Under the pieces are notes generated by a model. The model saw nothing but the letters and a program-made list of their open reading frames with translations, was not told the DNA's origin and made no database searches. DNA of 21,735 nucleotides, taken from positions 1-21,735 of the forward strand of contig CBFIHZ010000050.1 of assembly GCA_965662545.1 (NCBI GenBank). Direction: 5' to 3'. Origin of the DNA: CPC320 sp002684375. GTDB lineage: Bacteria > Pseudomonadota > Alphaproteobacteria > Rhodobacterales > Rhodobacteraceae. The position numbers and the translations under genes are program-made. The first letter of the stretch is position 1, and every line of letters starts with the position of its first letter. Of the stretch, positions 15,624 through 21,735 are shown one piece after another.

Positions 15624-15699
15624 GGGCCGTTAGCTCAGTTGGTAGAGCAACTGACTTTTAATCAGTGGGTCACAGGTTCAAATCCTGTACGGCTCACCA
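15624..15699 (+). tRNA. tRNA-Lys (anticodon TTT)
   Basis: A complete cloverleaf. The acceptor stem GGGCCGT (15624-15630) pairs with ACGGCTC (15689-15695, one G-T pair), then discriminator A and an encoded CCA end at 15699. The D arm has TAGCTCAGTTGGTAGAGCA. The anticodon stem ACTGA/TCAGT encloses the loop CTTTTAA with anticodon TTT at 15657-15659, which reads AAA and AAG. The T arm is CACAGGTTCAAATCCTGT. It is transcribed alone from the promoter just upstream. It lies in the intergenic space between dapF (divergent) and the aldo/keto reductase gene. No att-site duplication of its 3' end was seen downstream. Confidence 0.98.
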
Positions 15700-16018
15700 C
15701 TGAAATCAATGACTTAGCAGGTTTTCAGGTTGAATTGCTTTTTATTCAGCGAGACAACCAGCGAGACGCGTAAGCGTGGAACTGCGTCATTTTTCCCTCG
15801 TTCACCTGTGCCACAGTAGTTCCCGACATCATGAACGATAGCCTGTGATTCTAATTGGAAGAGCCACGCTAAAATCCCGTAGGCTGATTCTTCAGCCCCC
15901 GCGCGCGCTACATCGGCCACCGTGGGTTATCACCTAGCCAAGCAATGTAGATATGCAAGCCGTGGCTTTGAGACGTATGTTCCCACAGTCAAATCTTCGG
16001 TGCTTGATCTACTTGCAA
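15700..16018. other. Gene-free stretch downstream of tRNA-Lys
   Basis: A 319-bp region between the tRNA and the end of the aldo/keto reductase gene. It contains a direct repeat GCGAGAC (twice, about 15750-15777). A weak hairpin GACGC (15775-15779) with GCGTC (15784-15788), followed by five T, may terminate the tRNA transcript. A minus-strand frame of 68 codons (15714-15920) has no recognisable motif. Space beside a tRNA is a common integration site, but no integrase is readable here. Confidence 0.5.
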
Positions 16019-16999
16019 TCAGCGTTGGTCCTCCAGGCGATCAGTTGCAACCGGCGGCGTCCGAGATAGGGCAGAAATCTGGTTACGTTGTTCCGGTGAT
16101 AAGATAATGTCCACAGAGGCTAATGACGCTTTTAGCTGATCGGTGTTGCGGGCCCCAATAATTGGACAAGTAATGCCAGGGTGGGATGCTGTCCAAGCGA
16201 TAGCAAGGCTCAAAGGATGATGACCCCAGCTTGTAGCCAGATCTGTAAACGCTGCCGCAGTTTCATAGTACCAAGACTCATCATAACGCTTGGCATAACC
16301 CGCATTGGTGCTGAGCCGAGCGTCATTCGGTTTGATGCCAGGTGCATATTTGCCAGTCAGCAGGCCACCACCACCAGGGCCATAGCAAATCACTGCCAGG
16401 TCTTCGGCTTGCGCCAGTGGGAGAATTTCGACCTCGGCTTGGCGTTTGACCAGATTATACATCGGTTGGATTACATCAAAAGGTGCCCAACCATTTGCTC
16501 GCTGAAGCCCCAGCGCAGTGGCCGTTTGATAGGCTGCGTAATTACTGCAACCCAAGTATAAAACCTTTCCTGATCGAACAAGGTCATCAAGAGCGCGCAG
16601 GGTTTGGTCCAATGGCGTTTCAGAGTCCCACTGATGCATGAATAAAACATCTAAATGGTCCGTTCCCAATCGCTTCAAGCTGGCTTCCACTGACCGAATT
16701 ACGTGTCGACGATTTGCACCGCGTGCCAGAGGGTTAGATGTCCCGTCAAAACTTGGCATCGCGCATTTTGACGTCAAGATGATCTCATGCCGCTCTGAGG
16801 CAATCAATGAGCCCAGAATTTCTTCTGCCAGCCCATCACTATAGACATTTGCACAGTCAAAAAATGTAACGCCAGCGTTACGGCACGCCGCATACAGGTT
16901 TTTGGCCTCAGAGACATCGGCCTGATCACCAAAACTCATAGTCCCAAAACAAAGCTCTGAAACTGGAACGCCGGTGCGGCCAAAGCGAACGGTTTTCAT
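16019..16999 (-). CDS. Aldo/keto reductase
   Basis: A 326-residue NADPH-dependent oxidoreductase of the TIM-barrel AKR superfamily. The start is ATG 16999 (MKTVRFGRTGVPVSELCFGT), with AGGA 8 bases upstream; a longer frame begins at 17026 but lacks a ribosome site. The catalytic tetrad is visible: Asp48 and Tyr53 in FFDCANVYSDG, Lys78 in LTSKCAMPS and His122 in LFMHQWD. VIRSVEASLKRLGTDHLDVL and GKVLYLGCSNYAAYQ are typical barrel segments, and CPIIGARNTDQLKASL near the C-terminus forms the cofactor phosphate site. It reduces carbonyls of sugars or aldehydes, but the substrate is unknown. It stands alone, divergent from the molybdenum hydroxylase operon. Confidence 0.9.
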   Translation of the reverse strand: MKTVRFGRTGVPVSELCFGTMSFGDQADVSEAKNLYAACRNAGVTFFDCANVYSDGLAEEILGSLIASERHEIILTSKCAMPSFDGTSNPLARGANRRHVIRSVEASLKRLGTDHLDVLFMHQWDSETPLDQTLRALDDLVRSGKVLYLGCSNYAAYQTATALGLQRANGWAPFDVIQPMYNLVKRQAEVEILPLAQAEDLAVICYGPGGGGLLTGKYAPGIKPNDARLSTNAGYAKRYDESWYYETAAAFTDLATSWGHHPLSLAIAWTASHPGITCPIIGARNTDQLKASLASVDIILSPEQRNQISALSRTPPVATDRLEDQR

Positions 17000-17049
17000 G
17001 TAGTATCCTTTGATTAAAAAACACAAAATTCATTAACAGAGAGGACAAC

Positions 17050-17100
17050 ATGACAGGTTTTCTTACAGCTTCAATACCCATATTTAAGCTCTTGAATTAA
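17050..17100 (+). other. Possible 16-codon leader ORF
   Basis: ATG at 17050 with GAGAGGA 4-6 bases before it opens a 16-codon frame, MTGFLTASIPIFKLLN, ending in TAA. It lies between the divergent aldo/keto reductase and hydroxylase operon. The good ribosome site is the only reason to list it; there is no attenuator hairpin and chance is a fair explanation. Confidence 0.2.
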
Positions 17101-17176
17101 TCAGGCTACCATTCATTAATCCTTGATTTTGTACTGAATTGTCTCTCAACTAAAATCTCAACTGTGAGGGTCCAAT

Positions 17177-17404
17177 ATGGCCACTAGAGTTTACAAGTAT
17201 GGCCTTGTGCCGATTGGGTATCCGCCGCGAGATGCGGAGCGAAGGGTCCAGGAAAATACCAAAGCCATACGACTGAATGCGCAGTTCTTAGCATTGCGTA
17301 AGAAAATTTGCTTTATTTCTTTTTTTATCTGCCTCTATTTGGACTTGCAAAGGAGTTGCCTTTCGGCGTTTGCTCTGAACAAACGTCGACCAAACCGTTA
17401 TTGA
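17177..17404 (+). CDS. Small unrecognised ORF (75 codons), possibly remnant
   Basis: A 75-codon frame starting at ATG 17177 behind GAGGG at a fitting distance. It begins MATRVYKYGLVPIGYPP, which I find vaguely similar to the N-termini of TnpB/OrfB-like proteins, and then drifts into Lys/Arg-rich sequence and a hydrophobic stretch ICFISFFICLYLDL. It stops 30 bp before coxM. It is either a decayed fragment or a small unknown protein; if expressed it could be in the same transcript as the hydroxylase operon. I do not assign a function. Confidence 0.3.
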   Translation: MATRVYKYGLVPIGYPPRDAERRVQENTKAIRLNAQFLALRKKICFISFFICLYLDLQRSCLSAFALNKRRPNRY

Positions 17405-17433
17405 CGTAAACGAACCAACGGGAGGAGACACCA

Positions 17434-18294
17434 GTGCGCTACGAAAGACCCCAGACAATTGAAGCCGCCACCGCGCTGCTGGCTGGGACAGAGGCGAAGT
17501 CCTTTGTACTAGCTGGCGGGACGGACTTGCTGGTGAGAATGCAGAAGGATGACTTTGAGGCGGCTTTGATTGTCGATATCAAAGCCATCTCCGGTATGGA
17601 TACAGTCACTGAGACTGACGATAGTTTTGTGATAGGGGCCGCGGTGCCATCAGCGGCTCTGTCCGAGGACGCCGCACTGTTAGCGGCATGGCCCGGCGTG
17701 GTTGAGGCGGCCAACCTTATTGGCTCAACCCAAATCCAAGGGCGTTGCACCATTGTGGGCAACCTTTGTAATGCCTCTCCTGCAGCGGACAGCGTACCAG
17801 CATTGGTAGCGGCAGGCGCAGTGGCACGGGTCGCCGGGCCATCGGGTACGCGGGAGGTTCCTGCGATAGAAATCCCAACGGGTCCAGGCAAGACGTCTTT
17901 GGCCAAAGGCGAAATCATTGAGGCCGTCGTACTGCCAAAGCCCGAAGCACGCGCTGGTGATGCCTATCTGCGTTTCATTCCGCGCACGGAAATGGACATC
18001 GCGGTCGTTGGGGTCGGAGTGAACCTAACGCTGGACGAAGGTGGCATAGTCACGGCTGCGCGCGTCGCACTCGGGGCTGTGGGACCAAAGGTTATTCTAG
18101 TTAATGCGGCAGCGAAAACGTTGATCGGCAGCAAGCTTGAAGACACAGCCATTGAGGCGCTGGCTGAAGCCTGTTCAGCTGCCAGCACGCCAATTGACGA
18201 CAAACGCGGCACGGTCGCGTTTCGAAAACAGGTAGTTGGTGTGTTGGCGCGTCGCGCAGCACAGACCGCTTACACTCGCGCAGGAGGAAAATGA
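17434..18294 (+). CDS. coxM: FAD-binding subunit of xanthine dehydrogenase-family hydroxylase (CoxM-like)
   Basis: A 286-residue medium subunit. Start GTG at 17434 behind GGGAGGAG at an ideal distance. It has the two FAD-binding motifs of this family: AGGTDLLVRM (27-36, AGGTDLL) and TIVGNLCNASPAADSVPAL (109-127, the TIGGN-like loop with Ile-Val in place of Ile-Gly). The C-terminal CO dehydrogenase flavoprotein domain shows YLRFIPRTEMDIAVVGVGVN, where the R-x-x-MDIA motif is typical, and a final FRKQVVGVLARRAAQ. It passes electrons from the 2Fe-2S subunit to FAD and an acceptor in a cytoplasmic heterotrimer. First gene of a tightly packed operon; its stop overlaps the start of the next. Symbol is by resemblance; not proof of CO oxidation. 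Confidence 0.88.
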   Translation: MRYERPQTIEAATALLAGTEAKSFVLAGGTDLLVRMQKDDFEAALIVDIKAISGMDTVTETDDSFVIGAAVPSAALSEDAALLAAWPGVVEAANLIGSTQIQGRCTIVGNLCNASPAADSVPALVAAGAVARVAGPSGTREVPAIEIPTGPGKTSLAKGEIIEAVVLPKPEARAGDAYLRFIPRTEMDIAVVGVGVNLTLDEGGIVTAARVALGAVGPKVILVNAAAKTLIGSKLEDTAIEALAEACSAASTPIDDKRGTVAFRKQVVGVLARRAAQTAYTRAGGK

Positions 18295-18776
18295 TGTCTT
18301 CGATAGCTGTCTCCACAACAATCAACGATGACGATGTCGAATTCCTATGCCAGCCGAATGAAACCCTGTTAGACGTTCTGCGCAACCGCCTTGGGCTGAT
18401 GGGGGCCAAAGAAGGCTGTGGAACTGGTGATTGCGGGGCCTGTAGCACGATTATGGACGGGCGTGTTGTGTGTTCTTGTCTTGTACTGGGCGCCGAAGCG
18501 CAAGGCCGTACCATCGAAACAATCGAAGGCATGGCCAAGGGGAGCGAACTGCATCCGCTCCAGCGCAAGTTCATTGAACACGCAGCCCTGCAATGTGGGA
18601 TCTGCACGCCGGGGTTCCTGATGGCGGCTAAAGCGCTGTTGGAGGTCAACCCAGATCCGACCGAGAGTCAAATACGGTTTTGGCTGGCCGGCAACCTCTG
18701 TCGCTGCACTGGCTATGACAAGATCGTGCGGGCGGTGCAGGATGCTGCCGCTGAGTTGAGAGGAGACACGCCGTGA
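18291..18776 (+). CDS. coxS: 2Fe-2S subunit of xanthine dehydrogenase-family hydroxylase (CoxS-like)
   Basis: A 161-residue small subunit carrying both clusters. The plant-type ferredoxin domain has Cys43, Cys48, Cys51 and Cys63 in GCGTGDCGACST and VVCSCL. The helical domain has Cys102 and Cys105 (QCGICTPG) and Cys137 and Cys139 (NLCRCTGY) for the second cluster. Length and order match CoxS, XdhC-type and 4-hydroxybenzoyl-CoA reductase gamma subunits. Two adjacent ATG codons (18291 and 18294) follow AGGAGG; the second has better spacing. Either overlaps the coxM stop, so the genes are coupled. It transfers electrons between the molybdenum centre and FAD. Confidence 0.93.
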   Translation: MMSSIAVSTTINDDDVEFLCQPNETLLDVLRNRLGLMGAKEGCGTGDCGACSTIMDGRVVCSCLVLGAEAQGRTIETIEGMAKGSELHPLQRKFIEHAALQCGICTPGFLMAAKALLEVNPDPTESQIRFWLAGNLCRCTGYDKIVRAVQDAAAELRGDTP

Positions 18777-21034
18777 GTTTCGACGCAGCCTATCAGAGTA
18801 AGCCGTTCAATTCGGTTGGTACCCGCCCCCTTCGCCCCGATGGAGTGGACAAGGTCACTGGCCGCGCGCGCTATGGCGCGGATTTCAACATGCCGGGGCA
18901 GTTGGTCGCCCGCGTGTTGCGCAGTGCCCATGCGCATGCGAAGATTAAGAGCATAGACACAAGTCGCGCGGAAGCGGTGAAGGGCGTCAAGGCCGTTGTC
19001 ACTGCTACGGACCTACCGGACTTGACTGATGGCGATCCGGCTCTTTTTGCGGTTCTTGACAACTGCATAGCCCGAGAAAAGGTGATGTACGACGGTCATG
19101 CCGTCGCTGCTGTCGCCGCGATTGATGAGAACGCAGCGAAGGCCGCGCTGCAGCTGATTGAAGTGGACTATGAAATTTTGCCCCACGTGATCGATGTGGA
19201 TGCAGCAACACTGCCTGATGCGCCGGTATTGAACGAAGCGATCTTTACCCAAGGGGTTGAGCCCACGCCAACCACGCCTTCCAACGTCGCCAACCGGTCC
19301 GAGTTCGGTCATGGTGATGTTAAAGTCGGGTTCGCACAGGCTGATTTTGTCGTCGAGCGCAGTTACAAGACAGAGCAAACCCATCAAGGCTATATTGAGC
19401 CGCATGCCTGCGTTGCAAGCTGTAATCCCGATGGTACAGCAGAGCTCTGGGTCTGCACGCAGGGCCATTTTGTCTACCGTCAGATTTGCGCGGATCTACT
19501 CGGACTAGAGGCTTCCAAGCTACGCGTTACCTCATCAGAGATCGGCGGCGGTTTTGGCGGCAAAACGCATGTTTGGGCTGAGCCCGTTGCGCTTGCTCTG
19601 TCGCGCAAGGCAAACCGCCCGGTCAAGCTGATCATGTCGCGGGAAGAAGTATTCCGCGCATCTGGTCCGACAAGTGCGACCTCAATCGATGTTAAAATTG
19701 GGGCCAAGCAGGACGGCACCATAACTGCGGCTGAGGCAACATTGCGCTACACAAGCGGACCTTACGCCGACATGTGGGCAGAGCTTGGGGCGATGACCTC
19801 CTTTGCCTGCTATGATTTGATGAATGTCAAAACGGTTGGTTTGGAAGTGGTCGTAAACCGCCCCAAAGTTGCGGCCTACCGCGCGCCTTCGGCGCCTATG
19901 GCGGCTTTTGCGGTGGAAAGTACCATTGATGAGCTAGCGCAAAAAATTGGGATGGATTCGGTAGACTTCCGAATCAAGAACGCGGCCTCGGAAGGAACGC
20001 AATCTTCCTACGGTCCTGTCTATGGTCCCATCGGGATAGGGCCCACGCTGGAAGCCGCCAAAGCGCATCCGCACATGAGCGCAGCTTTGGGCGAAAATCA
20101 GGGGCGGGGCATGGCTTGTGGCTTCTGGTTTAACTTCGGTGGCCAGACCTGTACTGACCTCAACATAAGCGCCGATGGCACAGTAACGATTGCTGTTGGT
20201 ACGGTGGATGTTGGCGGATCGCGTGCATCACTTTCGCTGATCGCGGCGGAGGAACTGGGGATCAGTTACGACTGCATCAAGGCGGTGATTGCGGACACCT
20301 CGATGCTTGGTTACAATGATATGACAGACGGCAGCAGGGGTACGTTCTCGACCTCTATGGCCACAATTTCGGCGGCACGGAACGCAATTGAGGTCATGCG
20401 GCAACGTGTGGCTTTGATGTGGGAAATTCCACTGGAAGACGTTTATTGGGAAGACGGGCATGCGCATGCCGCAGGCACCAAGCACGGTAACCGCGCGCCG
20501 TTGTCGGTGAAAGACATCGCAGCTGAAGCAGCGAACACTGGCGGGCCGATCGCTGGCCATTCTGAGTTGGTCGCTGATGGTGCGGGCGTGTCATTCGCTA
20601 CCCATATATGTGACATCGAAGTGGACCCCGAAACCGGCTCCAGTCGCGTAGCGCGCTATACTGTCATCCAGGATGCGGGCAAAGCCGTACATCCGTCCTA
20701 TGTCGAAGGCCAGTATCAGGGCGGTGCCGCGCAAGGCATTGGCTGGGCGCTGAACGAGGAATACATCTACGGTGAGGACGGGCGTTTGCAAAACCCGGGC
20801 TTTCTAGATTACCGTATTCCGGTGTGTTCTGACTTGCCTATGATCGACACACAGATTTTGGAAATCCCCAACCCTAACCACCCCTATGGCGTGCGCGGTG
20901 TGGGCGAAACGTCGATTGTGCCGCCATTGGCCGCCATCGCCAACGCAGTTTCGAACGCGGTGGGCGTGCGTATGGCTCACATTCCGGTTTCCCCGCCGCG
21001 CATTTTGGCGGCTTTGAACGACGCGAAGGACTGA
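18773..21034 (+). CDS. coxL: Molybdopterin-binding large subunit of xanthine dehydrogenase-family hydroxylase (CoxL-like)
   Basis: A 753-residue large subunit. GTG start at 18773 overlaps the coxS stop by 4 bp (GTGA), with GGAG 8 bases upstream. The a/b-hammerhead domain is at about 20-130 (PDGVDKVTGRARYGAD). Molybdopterin loops include GGGFGGK (258-264), AYRAPSAPM (368-376) and the C-terminal GVGETSIVPPLAA with catalytic Glu712 after GVG. The substrate loop AYRAPSAP differs from AYxCSFR of form I CO dehydrogenase and from AYRGAGR of form II; it is closest to the AYRAPGAP seen in many hydroxylases of unknown substrate. So it hydroxylates an organic (often aromatic or N-heterocyclic) compound, and CO is unlikely. 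Cytoplasmic. Coupled to the MoaD-like gene downstream. Confidence 0.9.
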   Translation: MSFDAAYQSKPFNSVGTRPLRPDGVDKVTGRARYGADFNMPGQLVARVLRSAHAHAKIKSIDTSRAEAVKGVKAVVTATDLPDLTDGDPALFAVLDNCIAREKVMYDGHAVAAVAAIDENAAKAALQLIEVDYEILPHVIDVDAATLPDAPVLNEAIFTQGVEPTPTTPSNVANRSEFGHGDVKVGFAQADFVVERSYKTEQTHQGYIEPHACVASCNPDGTAELWVCTQGHFVYRQICADLLGLEASKLRVTSSEIGGGFGGKTHVWAEPVALALSRKANRPVKLIMSREEVFRASGPTSATSIDVKIGAKQDGTITAAEATLRYTSGPYADMWAELGAMTSFACYDLMNVKTVGLEVVVNRPKVAAYRAPSAPMAAFAVESTIDELAQKIGMDSVDFRIKNAASEGTQSSYGPVYGPIGIGPTLEAAKAHPHMSAALGENQGRGMACGFWFNFGGQTCTDLNISADGTVTIAVGTVDVGGSRASLSLIAAEELGISYDCIKAVIADTSMLGYNDMTDGSRGTFSTSMATISAARNAIEVMRQRVALMWEIPLEDVYWEDGHAHAAGTKHGNRAPLSVKDIAAEAANTGGPIAGHSELVADGAGVSFATHICDIEVDPETGSSRVARYTVIQDAGKAVHPSYVEGQYQGGAAQGIGWALNEEYIYGEDGRLQNPGFLDYRIPVCSDLPMIDTQILEIPNPNHPYGVRGVGETSIVPPLAAIANAVSNAVGVRMAHIPVSPPRILAALNDAKD

Positions 21035-21279
21035 TGTTTGATGTAACCCTTTGGGCCGGGCTCCGGCCACTTGCGGATAACCAAAAAGTAGTTCGGGTGC
21101 AGGCACGCACTATCTGGGAGCTATTGCGCAAACTAGAGGAACGTTACCCAGGCTTGGCGGGGCCGATAAAGGGGGAAGTGGCGGTTTCTGTAAATGGCGT
21201 CATATACCGCAACGACTGGTCGCAGAAACTGCCCGAGGGTGCTGAAATCATGCTGATGCGACGGCTCGCAGGCGGGTAA
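21034..21279 (+). CDS. MoaD/ThiS family small protein
   Basis: An 81-residue ubiquitin-like-fold protein ending in the RRLAGG double glycine that is adenylated and thiocarboxylated to deliver sulfur. VTLWAGLRPLADNQKVV starts the beta-grasp, TIWELLRKLEERYPGL is the central helix, VAVSVNGVIYRNDW and LPEGAEIMLMRR follow as in MoaD. Its ATG shares the A of the TGA stop of the large subunit gene (TGATG), so it is fully coupled to the hydroxylase. MoaD supplies sulfur for the molybdopterin dithiolene; a dedicated copy in the operon suggests a local role in cofactor maturation, or in another sulfur transfer. No partner MoaE or MoeB gene is in the window. Confidence 0.85.
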   Translation: MFDVTLWAGLRPLADNQKVVRVQARTIWELLRKLEERYPGLAGPIKGEVAVSVNGVIYRNDWSQKLPEGAEIMLMRRLAGG

Positions 21280-21356
21280 CACTTTTAAGCACCAAACAAG
21301 TGGACGTCTAGGGACATGACGTTTCCGCAACGAAGAATTTATGTCACATCTAAAGT

Positions 21357-21680
21357 TTAATTTTGTCCACTCACAAACTGCCATTGCCTCAGCGTGTAAT
21401 GCTCACAAACCTCATCTTCGGGGATGCCGCGTGCTTGTTTGAGGCAATGCTCTGCCCAATCAAATGCCGACCACCCGCGAGATTCTGCTGCTAAATGCTC
21501 GCACTTCACCATGGTCTGCATCTCAACTGCCACCTCACAAGGCGTAGGCCAAGGGATGTAGTTTGTGTACTTAATGTACTTTCTTGAAATATTATTAGAG
21601 TAATTAAGCTTTGTATTATAATTATTATAAACTTCCTCAGATGGTACACAAAGTACATTTGCTACATCAGGTTTGGTCAT
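21357..21680 (-). CDS. Hypothetical protein, unrecognised
   Basis: A 107-codon frame with ATG at 21680 and a purine-rich GAGGGGG upstream. The first half is Asn/Tyr/Lys-rich and AT-rich (YNNYNTKLNYSNNISRKYIK). The second is different in composition, with Trp, Cys and acidic residues (ESRGWSAFDWAEHCLKQARG, EDEVCEHYTLRQWQF). The contrast suggests a fusion, or a frame crossing two unrelated sequences, but the second half reads like genuine protein. No signal peptide, no motif I know. It is convergent with the hydroxylase operon, 77 bp apart. Function unknown. Confidence 0.5.
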   Translation of the reverse strand: MTKPDVANVLCVPSEEVYNNYNTKLNYSNNISRKYIKYTNYIPWPTPCEVAVEMQTMVKCEHLAAESRGWSAFDWAEHCLKQARGIPEDEVCEHYTLRQWQFVSGQN

Positions 21681-21735
21681 CGCAGACTTACCCCCTCAAA
21701 GGAGAAGCCTTCGCTACGCCGCGGTGATTTTGTCA

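Noticed and set aside
15714..15920. Integrase remnant beside tRNA-Lys
   Set aside because: The position is typical but no catalytic R-H-R-Y motif or integrase-like sequence can be read, and the tRNA 3' end is not duplicated.
17434..21034. True CO dehydrogenase
   Set aside because: The form I loop AYxCSFR is absent (AYRAPSAP instead), and no coxDEFG accessory genes follow.
1..21735. CRISPR array or defence island
   Set aside because: No regularly spaced repeats, no cas, restriction or toxin-antitoxin genes recognised on either strand.

Overview
The window looks like a chromosomal stretch from a marine alphaproteobacterium of the Rhodobacteraceae (Roseobacter group). The evidence is indirect: moderate GC, the style of the proteins (MtaB-DapF pair, coxMSL order with a GTG start, NfeD next to an SPFH protein), and an IS481-type transposase of a kind I associate with Rhodobacterales. 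The load of decayed insertion sequences suggests an IS-rich genome. No species can be named from sequence reading alone.

Layout. 1-456: debris of an IS66 transposase fused out of frame to a piece of a GT92-like glycosyltransferase. 612-3111 (minus): a likely catabolic group made of a tandem NTF2/SnoaL-fold protein, an alpha/beta hydrolase and an RraA/HMG-aldolase-fold protein; the last two overlap. 3640-4625: a heavily mutated IS481-family transposase. 4752-6017 (plus): an AT-rich TPR-methyltransferase with the look of acquired DNA. 6162-7656 (minus): a stomatin/paraslipin (QmcA-like) and NfeD pair. 7892-9061 (minus): an MFS transporter. 9286-9801 (plus): a serine-recombinase-fold protein whose catalytic residues are replaced. 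9923-13361 (minus): a VOC/glyoxalase protein, a secreted gamma-glutamyltransferase and a glutathione S-transferase, a set suggestive of glutathione conjugate handling. 13432-15542 (minus): mtaB and dapF, overlapping by 4 bp. 15624-15699: tRNA-Lys(TTT) with a clear promoter. 16019-16999 (minus): an aldo/keto reductase. 17434-21279 (plus): a four-gene translationally coupled operon encoding an FAD, a 2Fe-2S and a molybdopterin subunit of a xanthine-dehydrogenase/CO-dehydrogenase-family hydroxylase, plus a MoaD/ThiS-like protein. 21357-21680 (minus): an unrecognised small protein.

How the genes work together. The molybdenum hydroxylase operon is the most complete functional unit; the substrate is unknown, and the large subunit lacks the AYxCSFR loop of true (form I) CO dehydrogenase. 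Housekeeping genes (tRNA-Lys, dapF, mtaB, qmcA-nfeD) alternate with accessory metabolic genes and IS scars, so the left 6 kb looks like a site of repeated insertion and decay. Of the possible novelties, the strongest are the catalytically dead recombinase-fold protein, the MoaD-like gene locked onto the hydroxylase operon, and several unexplained inverted or tandem repeats in intergenic regions. I did not find a CRISPR array, an intact mobile element, or an obvious new defence system.
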